Assembly (NCBI GenBank): GCA_030265145.1
Contig: JARBES010000129.1
Span: 21,117,883-21,141,335 of the forward strand
Length of the DNA stretch: 23,453 nucleotides
Source: Strongylocentrotus pallidus
Taxonomy: Eukaryota; Echinodermata; Echinoidea; Camarodonta; Strongylocentrotidae
Direction of reading: 5' to 3'
A model generated the notes under the pieces. The model did not search any database, had not been told where the DNA came from, and was given only the letters and a program-made list of their open reading frames with translations. Positions 21,701-23,453 of the stretch are shown here, piece by piece. Numbering within the stretch: position 1 is the first letter of the stretch; each line of letters opens with the position of its first letter. The position numbers were made by a program, and so were the translations under genes.

Positions 21701-22822
21701 TAAGGAGCTTCTCAAAATGATTTACAAATTCTTTCTATTGCTATGATGCAAATATGGAGATCAATAGTATCTCTCATCTAAGGTTATATATCACTTCACC
21801 CTACATGTCATGATGGTCACCCAGCTGCTCTCAAATAAAAGACGCGTTAATGTTACAATGCTCTGCCTTTGAGTTAGAATACAGATTCCATGTGAGGCAC
21901 TTCTATAGAAAATTTGCTTTACAGTTCACAGACTAAACGAATATTTAACCATTGACAACAAAAAAAATTAAATAATGATACACTCCTAATTTACTCACCT
22001 TCAGAGGGTATTGGTAGCCTGGTTGACCGGGTTGGTAGGCAAAGGCAATGTATTCTGGTCTAACCAGGATGGGGTCAAAGATTTCAGCCTCTTGGGACTC
22101 TTTGATAGGTACCTCAAACTCTGCTCGTTCACCATCCTAAAAACAAAAGAATAGCAATCAACACATATTCTGGATTTCAAGTCATTTCTCATAACCAACT
22201 TTATATTTGATCAATCATCATAGAAGACGGACAAATAAATCTGTAATCCCATTTTAAACTTCTGAACATTGAAGATTGCACATATGCTTAAGAATATTGA
22301 TTGTTTTTCTTTGAGCTCCCTGGATTCAAAGCAATTCTGAGATTAAAAGTGAGCATGATTATTTAGTCAGACAATATTTGACAAAAGTTACAAGGGAATA
22401 AAGGGATGCTTCAAACTTTACCATTTTTTGTTTATTATAATGTCTGCTTTCATGTTTCCTTCGGAGTTCATTACAATTTAAATCAACCTGGGCCCTGTTT
22501 TATATAAAACTTGTTATCAATAACAAATGCTACATTTCAATGACAAATTTGCCCTCGGCTAATCAAATGCCACGATTTCGGTAGCTTATAACAGTTATTG
22601 CAATTTGTTATTGATAACAGGTTTCATGAAACAGGACTCTACTCTGATAATGACATGAGATGTGTACTACTCGATACTTACTGGTTTAATCATTGCTACA
22701 AGTGCTGCATTGATTTCAGTGATACCACTCTGTAGAGTCTTCACATAATGGTATGAACCATTCTTGCTGGATCGGATCACCTGGAAGTACTCTTCAGGGA
22801 ATACTGTATCAATGCGGATGTT
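543..22822 (-). CDS. NUP210: Nuclear pore membrane glycoprotein 210 (gp210), 5'-truncated by the window, 32 exons (five present twice)
   Basis: gp210 is a type I membrane protein of the nuclear pore. A very long luminal part built of Ig-like domains forms the ring in the perinuclear space; one helix crosses the pore membrane and a short tail faces the pore. Here the exons join in constant phase to about 1508 residues. Recognisable family stretches include NIRIDTVFPEEYF, GGPQPWVLDP, HNFSSLVVSWTST, GGPQPQSQIEYVV, FESFGVNQTTVVHV and the TWLFLLIFILAVAGMVLI span (about residues 1431-1448), followed by a tail of about 59 residues; the human tail is about 58. A bacterial Ig-like group 2 (Big_2) domain falls at about residues 694-774. 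Sequons NGS, NVT, NFS, NIT, NSS, NQT, NST, NCS and NDT suit a luminal glycoprotein. Residue numbers count the repeated exons once. The close paralogue NUP210L is vertebrate-type, so the single gp210 orthologue is the likelier name. N-terminal exons lie outside the window. Confidence 0.95.
1114..1227 (-). CDS. NUP210: NUP210 exon w31 (transmembrane segment)
   Basis: 114 bp, phase 1 to 1, EEVPVTGWSSVLHLFLQHYQ then TWLFLLIFILAVAGMVLI. It matches human [20 protein letters not shown] and its following hydrophobic run. An 18-residue uncharged stretch is the single membrane span that sorts the protein to the pore membrane. Acceptor CCCACAG, donor GTAAGT. Confidence 0.95.
1490..1712 (-). CDS. NUP210: NUP210 exon w30 (last luminal segment)
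   Basis: 223 bp, phase 0 to 1, ASTNDTDIIALGKPTFMGRT then GQRTVVPIKINLVPVKLTIS. Its layout fits human [20 protein letters not shown] and TNQAIAIPVTVAFVVD, the strands just before the membrane span. Acceptor TTTTGCAG, donor GTGAGA. Confidence 0.92.
2089..2342 (-). CDS. NUP210: NUP210 exon w29 (largest exon)
   Basis: 254 bp, phase 1 to 0, GLYYCSISQLKTRHTPTFLS, then LSFKFLPAYSVPQSGITLTL and IPAVIDNLQ. It matches human [20 protein letters not shown] and APEVLENLEV. Acceptor CCATCAG, donor GTATAT. Confidence 0.95.
2777..2923 (-). CDS. NUP210: NUP210 exon w28
   Basis: 147 bp, phase 1 to 1, GENCSFEKHAWIFETVTPPF then FQVSAGYDASQG. It matches human [20 protein letters not shown], CQSQF and FTVEPQFDTALGQY. 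NCS sequon and two cysteines, the second in QCTLQF. Acceptor TTACCAG, donor GTAAAG. Confidence 0.94.
3270..3393 (-). CDS. NUP210: NUP210 exon w27
   Basis: 124 bp, phase 0 to 1, VSVGTILRITLEGNDVTTLS then IRIPVKLNGVSSIQ. It occupies the place of human [22 protein letters not shown], with modest similarity. Acceptor CCACCAG, donor GTGAGA. Confidence 0.9.
3638..3668. repeat. Perfect hairpin, 14-bp stem, 3-base loop
   Basis: CCAGTTCCATGTTT (3638-3651), loop GAT, AAACATGGAACTGG (3655-3668), inside the intron between w26 and w27. A partial copy of the arm start (CCAGTT) lies just upstream at 3632. It may be the core of a small inverted-repeat element. Confidence 0.75.
3826..3962 (-). CDS. NUP210: NUP210 exon w26
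   Basis: 137 bp, phase 1 to 0, GQSGSWSSSESSILKVHRSS then GVAMALTPGAVTLTQQLTPN. It matches human [21 protein letters not shown] and VAVARAVGSVTVYYEV. Acceptor TTTAAAG, donor GTAAAT. Confidence 0.95.
4442..4571 (-). CDS. NUP210: NUP210 exon w25
   Basis: 130 bp, phase 0 to 1, VWDSESPWIDDYVGIPVGSV then LVVGDIICLRSPLLSSE. It matches human [20 protein letters not shown] and MVVGDVLCLATVLTSLEG. Acceptor TGTTTAG, donor GTAGGT. Confidence 0.95.
4997..5081 (-). CDS. NUP210: NUP210 exon w24
   Basis: 85 bp, phase 2 to 0, RFDRLQLQSGPDNSTLIGRS then AHIGITILK. It matches human [20 protein letters not shown] with a shifted sequon. Acceptor TTCACAG, donor GTAAAC. Confidence 0.93.
5507..5679 (-). CDS. NUP210: NUP210 exon w23
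   Basis: 173 bp, phase 0 to 2, IKPVSYIAVHSTTGLTTFDK then FPIGVSPSFVVHFYDNIGER. It matches human [20 protein letters not shown] and VPLGMTVTFTVHFHDNSGD. Acceptor TGTTTAG, donor GTAAGA. Confidence 0.95.
6086..6257 (-). CDS. NUP210: NUP210 exon w22
   Basis: 172 bp, phase 2 to 0, RDGSARMSYRILTTSWDDFL then VEVTAFESFGVNQTTVVHVS. It matches human NRDGAASLSYRVLDG and [22 protein letters not shown]. Acceptor CTTTCAG; of two nearby AGs the upstream one keeps the phase. Donor GTGAGT. Confidence 0.95.
6632..6726 (-). CDS. NUP210: NUP210 exon w21
   Basis: 95 bp, phase 0 to 2, VFERLELMQPNCPCHSRLLM then TPNTQAPIKTN. It matches human VFEKLQLLNPE, ILMSPNSYIKLQTNRDG. Acceptor CTTGTAG, donor GTGAGA. Confidence 0.94.
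6832..7023. mobile_element. MITE-like DNA element with imperfect terminal inverted repeats and TA target duplication
   Basis: Left end CAGTCAAACCTGTC and right end reading CAGTCAAGCCTACC on the other strand, with further inverted similarity inside (GTGCCCACC against GAGGCCACCC). TA lies on both sides (6830-6831, 7024-7025), as for Tc1/mariner-type and some other TA-targeting elements. About 192 bp and non-coding, so it must have been moved by a transposase made elsewhere. It sits in the w20-w21 intron. Family not named. Confidence 0.7.
7200..7355 (-). CDS. NUP210: NUP210 exon w20
   Basis: 52 codons, phase 0 to 0, DGIYSGAEHNIAMRVRTLNP to LMDEIQIQ. It corresponds to human [20 protein letters not shown] and ELSDEIQVQVFEKL. 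Acceptor TGTACAG, donor GTCAGT. Confidence 0.94.
7524..8100 (-). mobile_element. 5'-truncated non-LTR retrotransposon (LINE), 3' part
   Basis: On the minus strand a frame at 8028-7927 reads KIWNLFPINITSISFYNSF then KRNLKSFLIARDSH and a TGA. W-N-x-x-P followed by F-K-R-x-L-K is the usual end of the reverse-transcriptase ORF2 in CR1, L2 and Jockey-type LINEs. About 380 bases of 3' UTR follow, ending with an AATAAA hexamer and a (CTGAA)n tail at 7524-7545. Upstream the frame degrades, so the copy is inactive. The upper limit is approximate. It lies in the long w19-w20 intron, antisense to nothing and in the same sense as the gene. Confidence 0.7.
7888..7904. repeat. (GA)n microsatellite
   Basis: Short uninterrupted AG dinucleotide run inside the 3' UTR part of the LINE fragment. 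Confidence 0.85.
8392..8604 (-). CDS. NUP210: NUP210 exon w19
   Basis: 71 codons, phase 0 to 0, DIIDVYVIELNGIRIHAPLH, then PFTFGDAIDGLQFEWSVSND. It matches human LLRAVRIRAPIMRM and [21 protein letters not shown]. Acceptor TGTAAAG, donor GTTAGT. Confidence 0.95.
9015..9194 (-). CDS. NUP210: NUP210 exon w18, copy A
   Basis: Second occurrence of the 60-codon exon, same peptide as copy B. Acceptor TTCTATAG, donor GTAAGT. This copy is physically contiguous with exon w19, without a gap. Confidence 0.92.
9602..9664 (-). CDS. NUP210: NUP210 exon w17, copy A
   Basis: Second occurrence of the 21-codon exon opening the Big_2 domain, same peptide as copy B. Acceptor TTTTTTAG, donor GTAAGT. Confidence 0.9.
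9965..10106 (-). CDS. NUP210: NUP210 exon w16, copy A
   Basis: Second occurrence of the 142-bp exon, phase 2 to 0, same peptide as copy B. Acceptor CTTACAG, donor GTTAGG. Confidence 0.9.
10640..10767 (-). CDS. NUP210: NUP210 exon w15, copy A
   Basis: Second occurrence of the 128-bp exon, phase 0 to 2, same peptide as copy B. Acceptor TTGCCAG, donor GTAAGT. Confidence 0.9.
11159..11287 (-). CDS. NUP210: NUP210 exon w14, copy A
   Basis: Second occurrence of the 43-codon exon VTPLRDGNLVITAYDLCIAT to VVDK, intact borders (acceptor TAATCAG, donor GTAAAC). The encoded peptide equals copy B. It would add to the protein only if the duplication is real; the copy set is more likely a second haplotype. 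Confidence 0.9.
11603..11702. other. Assembly gap, exactly 100 N
   Basis: A run of 100 N is the usual placeholder for a gap of unknown size between contigs in a scaffold. It separates the two copies of the duplicated block. Confidence 0.97.
12177..12356 (-). CDS. NUP210: NUP210 exon w18, copy B (rest of Big_2 domain)
   Basis: 60 codons, phase 0 to 0, VRSTGGPQPQSQIEYVVQSS to AGSNVVYSE. It matches human [21 protein letters not shown] and the following Big_2 strand pattern. NSS sequon. Acceptor TTCTATAG, donor GTAAGT. Five synonymous differences from copy A (9015-9194). Confidence 0.94.
12761..12823 (-). CDS. NUP210: NUP210 exon w17, copy B (start of Big_2 domain)
   Basis: 21 codons, phase 0 to 0: VFPPLKLTPRNITLIVTSLF then Q, matching human [20 protein letters not shown]. 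Contains an NIT sequon. Acceptor TTTTTTAG, donor GTAAGT. One synonymous difference from copy A (9602-9664). Confidence 0.94.
13178..13319 (-). CDS. NUP210: NUP210 exon w16, copy B
   Basis: 142 bp, phase 2 to 0, RPDMESSGRDPHTAYYTVHG, then ASIGFTTLAFTAMSKSGHTV, matching human [20 protein letters not shown]. Acceptor AATACAG, donor GTTAGG. One synonymous difference from copy A (9965-10106). Confidence 0.93.
13395..13487 (-). mobile_element. Short non-LTR retroposon 3' fragment, only in copy B
   Basis: Read on the minus strand, the insert ends GTGATTAAATCCTCATTTGA followed by TTGAATC-type repeats, the look of a LINE or SINE 3' end with a microsatellite tail. Copy A at the same place (about 10174) runs straight through, so the segment is an insertion difference between the two copies. 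Family unknown; borders approximate. Confidence 0.6.
13946..14073 (-). CDS. NUP210: NUP210 exon w15, copy B
   Basis: 128 bp, phase 0 to 2, VQVDHEIRAAVQVLDSTEQP to GSNIVTL plus AG. It corresponds to human [20 protein letters not shown]. Acceptor TTAACCAG, donor GTAAGT. It differs from copy A (10640-10767) at three synonymous sites. Confidence 0.93.
14218..14236. repeat. (TC)n microsatellite
   Basis: CT dinucleotide run in the w14-w15 intron of copy B. The matching spot in copy A (about 10908-10920) is a shorter, interrupted tract, so repeat length differs between the copies. Confidence 0.8.
14453..14581 (-). CDS. NUP210: NUP210 exon w14, copy B
   Basis: 43 codons, phase 0 to 0, VTPLRDGNLVITAYDLCIAT to HTIDLKVVDK. 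It matches human [21 protein letters not shown] and LYIRVVDKVEI. Acceptor TTTTTAG, donor GTAACC. Copy A at 11159-11287 encodes the same peptide with four synonymous differences. Confidence 0.93.
15121..15222 (-). CDS. NUP210: NUP210 exon w13
   Basis: 34 codons, phase 0 to 0, ALLNLQGGSGHFQIRPNIAG then a basic DEKKKKIE end. It corresponds to human [20 protein letters not shown]. Acceptor TTTTTTCAG, donor GTAAGA. This is the last single-copy exon before the repeated block. Confidence 0.93.
15310..15453 (+). mobile_element. LINE/SINE 3' tail with (ATTCA)n end
   Basis: Plus-strand sequence ends GAATTTCCTGAAAGGGACAA, then TAAATTTCAATTCAATTCAA. 'Fails to fill, then AATAAA and a pentamer run' is typical of L2/CR1-related LINE tails and SINEs that borrow them. 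Only the 3' end is recognisable, the 5' limit is a guess, and there is no coding part. Confidence 0.55.
15584..15685 (-). CDS. NUP210: NUP210 exon w12
   Basis: 34 codons, phase 0 to 0, SQVPGVSASLELGLVMEASI then DPNRLSLFNHPSNQ. It matches human [27 protein letters not shown]. Acceptor GACACAG, donor GTAAGT. Confidence 0.92.
16268..16374 (-). CDS. NUP210: NUP210 exon w11
   Basis: 107 bp, phase 1 to 0, AFEVTTLKHQQGSVTLTATI to KHSIAIP, corresponding to human ILVHEASGTTAITATATGY. Acceptor CAATAG has a weak pyrimidine tract; donor GTAAGT. Confidence 0.88.
16783..16975 (-). CDS. NUP210: NUP210 exon w10
   Basis: 193 bp, phase 0 to 1, IPVMNGQDVEILVNAVDSHG, then RLFHNFSSLVVSWTSTDHNL, matching human [20 protein letters not shown] with its sequon. 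Acceptor TCATTAG, donor GTGGGA. Confidence 0.95.
17376..17460 (+). mobile_element. Probable short retroposon 3' tail with (AACTC)n end
   Basis: A (TTA)n run is followed by GTTTGGATAATAAAACCTCA and ACTCAAACTCAACTTAAACT, a poly(A)-signal-like hexamer plus pentamer-like tail. It lies in the w9-w10 intron. Weak evidence; it may be simple repeat only. Confidence 0.4.
17670..17769 (-). CDS. NUP210: NUP210 exon w9
   Basis: 100 bp, phase 2 to 0, RYLCTQPVSLQLIPVVQQPD then LEVPCPIALDSNNR. It corresponds to human [29 protein letters not shown]; the paired cysteines are kept. Acceptor TTTTTAG, donor GTAAGA. Confidence 0.92.
18480..18600 (-). CDS. NUP210: NUP210 exon w8
   Basis: 121 bp, phase 1 to 2, NYHVFQVLCRHLGEQTLSVN and VGNDPTARNKFPARSSATV. 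It matches human [20 protein letters not shown]. Acceptor TTTTTGCAG, donor GTAAGA. Confidence 0.93.
19191..19362 (-). CDS. NUP210: NUP210 exon w7
   Basis: 172 bp, phase 0 to 1, PLDPDSIAIVALASSKTLVL, then TGGPQPWVLDPSRYYQNL, a hallmark gp210 block (human EGGPRPWILEPSKFFQNV). Acceptor TTATTCCAG. The donor is chosen as AA|GTAAGT, which keeps the phase. Confidence 0.95.
19769..19920 (-). CDS. NUP210: NUP210 exon w6
   Basis: 152 bp, phase 1 to 0, PGEKFEVVADSCTTLHVKAM to ASVTIAAFAPLQ, matching human SAKITIAAYLPLK at the exon end. Acceptor TTGACAG, donor GTAGGC. Confidence 0.93.
20322..20408 (-). CDS. NUP210: NUP210 exon w5
   Basis: 87 bp, phase 1 to 1, reading GKERVMLTHCGSLPLSTDVA. The C and hydrophobic pattern match human VVTLSDCSHFDLAV. 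Acceptor TTTGTAG, donor GTAAGA. It is one of the least conserved exons, so the call rests mainly on phase and order. Confidence 0.87.
20522..20534. repeat. Poly(G) tract
   Basis: About ten consecutive G in the w4-w5 intron, next to pyrimidine-rich sequence. Simple repeat and a likely sequencing weak point. Confidence 0.8.
20728..20860 (+). repeat. (AAT)n-headed dispersed repeat, copy 1
   Basis: ATAATAATAATAATTCTGAT, then TTATAATGCATCTACAG and CTCTAAGCGCTTTACAGATA, followed by ATTACCCCAGTCATTGGATT. From memory this layout (AAT run, 'TATAGCGCTT', 'AAGCGCTTTACA', 'ATTACCCC..CATTGGATT') is common in sea urchin introns. A second, more diverged copy is at about 23008. No coding content seen. Confidence 0.6.
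20900..21008 (-). CDS. NUP210: NUP210 exon w4
   Basis: 109 bp, phase 0 to 1, VYLLPPTKMIFLDSRVEAEV to AYYEA plus one base. It corresponds to human [21 protein letters not shown]. Acceptor TTTTGCAG, donor GTGAGT. Confidence 0.9.
21473..21628 (-). CDS. NUP210: NUP210 exon w3
   Basis: 52 codons, phase 0 to 0, beginning ATGGTGSYVWSSSQRV. The G-G-x-G-x-[YF]-x-W-S-S-S block and GLVTTGDTTG correspond to human GGSGNFSWSSS and GVMTTGSDTG. Contains an NVT sequon. Acceptor TTTTAG, donor GTAAGA. Confidence 0.93.
21999..22136 (-). CDS. NUP210: NUP210 exon w2
   Basis: 46 codons, phase 0 to 0, DGERAEFEVPIKESQEAEIF to YQYPLK. It aligns with the human segment ending QPKTGAYQYTIRA. Acceptor TTTTTAG, donor GTGAGT. 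Confidence 0.92.
22490..22636. mobile_element. MITE-like element with long terminal inverted repeats
   Basis: Left arm GGGCCCTGTTTTATATAAAA then CTTGTTATCAATAACAAATG; the right arm read on the other strand is TCCTGTTTCATGAAACCTGT then TATCAATAACAAATTG. Inverted similarity runs for about 38 bp with few mismatches. About 147 bp and non-coding, in the w1-w2 intron. The GGGCCCTGTTT start resembles several deuterostome DNA-transposon derivatives. The target duplication could not be fixed. Confidence 0.7.
22682..22822 (-). CDS. NUP210: NUP210 exon w1 (first exon visible)
   Basis: 47 codons, phase 0 to 0, reading NIRIDTVFPEEYFQVIRSSK through to AMIKP, with an NGS sequon. It matches human [25 protein letters not shown]. 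The acceptor has a long pyrimidine tract and ends CAG; the donor is GTAAGT. The acceptor region overlaps one copy of a 27-bp direct repeat. The open frame continues upstream into a run that looks like a signal peptide, but that is the translated pyrimidine tract and the real N-terminus lies further upstream. Confidence 0.93.
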
Positions 22823-22855
22823 CTGTTGATGGCATACAGGAGGGAAGAGCAAGGA

Positions 22856-22882
22856 AAGGAGAATGATCATCATAACATACAT
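22856..22882. repeat. 27-bp direct repeat, copy 1
   Basis: AAGGAGAATGATCATCATAA plus CATACAT, identical to 23281-23307. It lies in the acceptor region of exon w1. The pair brackets a segment of about 400 bp that includes an (AAT)n-headed repeat. Confidence 0.9.
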
Positions 22883-23007
22883 CAAAATACTTTGTTTTTG
22901 TTTTGTCGAGTATTCAGTTTTATTGATTAAACCAAATCCTTATATCTCAATCGTCCTGACATCTCTCTGTATACCACTAGGTTGAGTGTACTCACACTAA
23001 ACCATGT

Positions 23008-23280
23008 GTCAATAATAATAATAATAGTACAATTCTTATAAAGCGCATAACACATTTGTTAACATAGACGCACTGTAGGAAAAATGAAAAAGAAAAAGTA
23101 AATACTATTAATGGAAAAAGAAAATATACTGCATGGTAATATTCTACACAGCATGGTCAAATTCTACACAGAAGGACTTGTGTGTAGGATTTATTCACCT
23201 CTTATTAAAGAGATACGTTTTTAAAGATGTCTTGAACTTATCCATGGTATTCGTATGTTTAAGTGGGATTCAGTATGTTT
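23008..23280 (+). repeat. (AAT)n-headed dispersed repeat, copy 2 (diverged)
   Basis: CAATAATAATAATAATAGTA, then CAATTCTTATAAAGCGCATA, with a later AAAGAGATACGTTTTTAAAG and ATGTCTTGAA. It shares the head structure of the copy at 20728. It sits between the two 27-bp direct repeats. The outer border is approximate. Confidence 0.5.
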
Positions 23281-23307
23281 AAGGAGAATGATCATCATAA
23301 CATACAT
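23281..23307. repeat. 27-bp direct repeat, copy 2
   Basis: Exact match to 22856-22882. It is followed by unrelated AT-rich intron sequence up to the window end, with no exon seen. Confidence 0.9.
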
Positions 23308-23453
23308 ACAAAAAAGAGCCGGATCTATCTGTATCAGTTAACAAAATCTGTACACCTATATCAAGAATCATCATTTATATTTTTGCACTAAATTACTTAG
23401 TACGTTAATTACAGTCTATGAGCTTGTTTACAACTAATTAGGAAGTAGATTAG

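Larger units (their letters stand above)
725..23453. other. Introns of NUP210: content overview
   Basis: Introns are mostly 300-700 bp, AT-rich, with GT/AG borders. Recognisable content: hairpin (3394-3825 intron), MITE (6727-7199), LINE fragment (7356-8391), gap (11288-12176), retroposon tails (13320-13945 and 15223-15583), (TTA)n with tail (16976-17669), (AAT)n repeats (20409-20899 and 22823-23453) and a second MITE (22137-22681). A degenerate TTAGGGTTTAG-like stretch lies near 16047-16115. I see nothing recognisable in the other introns, including 17770-18479, 18601-19190, 21009-21472, 15686-16267, 3963-4441, 2343-2776 and 725-1113. Confidence 0.7.

Noticed and set aside
22667-22885. Apparent signal peptide and start codon (MMYVMMIILLSLLFPPVCHQQ) fused to NUP210 sequence
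   Set aside because: The hydrophobic run is the translated polypyrimidine tract ahead of a CAG acceptor at 22823-22824. The protein homology begins exactly at that acceptor and belongs far inside gp210.
1-23453. Retrovirus-like, Polinton-like or other capsid-bearing element; CRISPR; bacterial-type system
   Set aside because: No paired long terminal repeats, gag/pol/env, capsid or ATPase motifs, or spaced repeats were seen; the DNA is intron-rich animal sequence.

Overview
The window is intron-rich, AT-rich metazoan DNA. It carries most of one protein-coding gene, read right to left on the minus strand. Joining the exons by phase and splice sites gives the large luminal domain, the single membrane span and the short cytoplasmic tail of a gp210 / NUP210 nuclear pore membrane glycoprotein. 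The first visible exon matches, from memory of the family, roughly residue 330 of the 1887-residue human protein, so the signal peptide and N-terminal exons lie beyond position 23453. Thirty-two exons can be placed with GT/AG borders and unbroken phase. They give a single-copy reading of about 1508 residues that ends at a TAA at 543-545. The protein, the AT-rich introns and the kinds of repeats suggest a marine deuterostome, most likely an echinoderm such as a sea urchin; this is inference.

Layout, high to low coordinates (5' to 3' of the gene): 23453-22823 upstream intron holding a repeat bracketed by a 27-bp direct repeat; 22822-15121 exons w1-w13; 14898-11776 exons w14-w18, copy B; 11703-11775 unmatched sequence; 11702-11603 a run of exactly 100 N; 11602-8622 exons w14-w18 again, copy A; 8604-608 exons w19-w32 including the transmembrane exon at 1114-1227; 542-1 3' untranslated or flanking DNA.

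The most notable structure is the double set of five exons on either side of the gap. Copy A runs straight into the gap at its right end and copy B begins just after it. The encoded 214 residues are identical, and the 14 coding differences I counted by eye are all synonymous. Introns differ far more, including a retroposon tail present only in copy B. This is the pattern left when two overlapping contigs from different haplotypes are placed end to end. A real tandem exon duplication is possible but less likely. The block is a multiple of three and both joins are phase 0, so a gene model can absorb it without any frame error.

The introns hold pieces of non-LTR retrotransposons (a 3' end with a readable reverse-transcriptase C-terminus, and short tails with microsatellite ends), two MITE-like inverted-repeat elements, two copies of an (AAT)n-headed repeat family, and simple repeats. 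I saw no second gene, RNA gene, CRISPR array, or retrovirus-like or capsid-bearing element. I found no undescribed system that the sequence supports.
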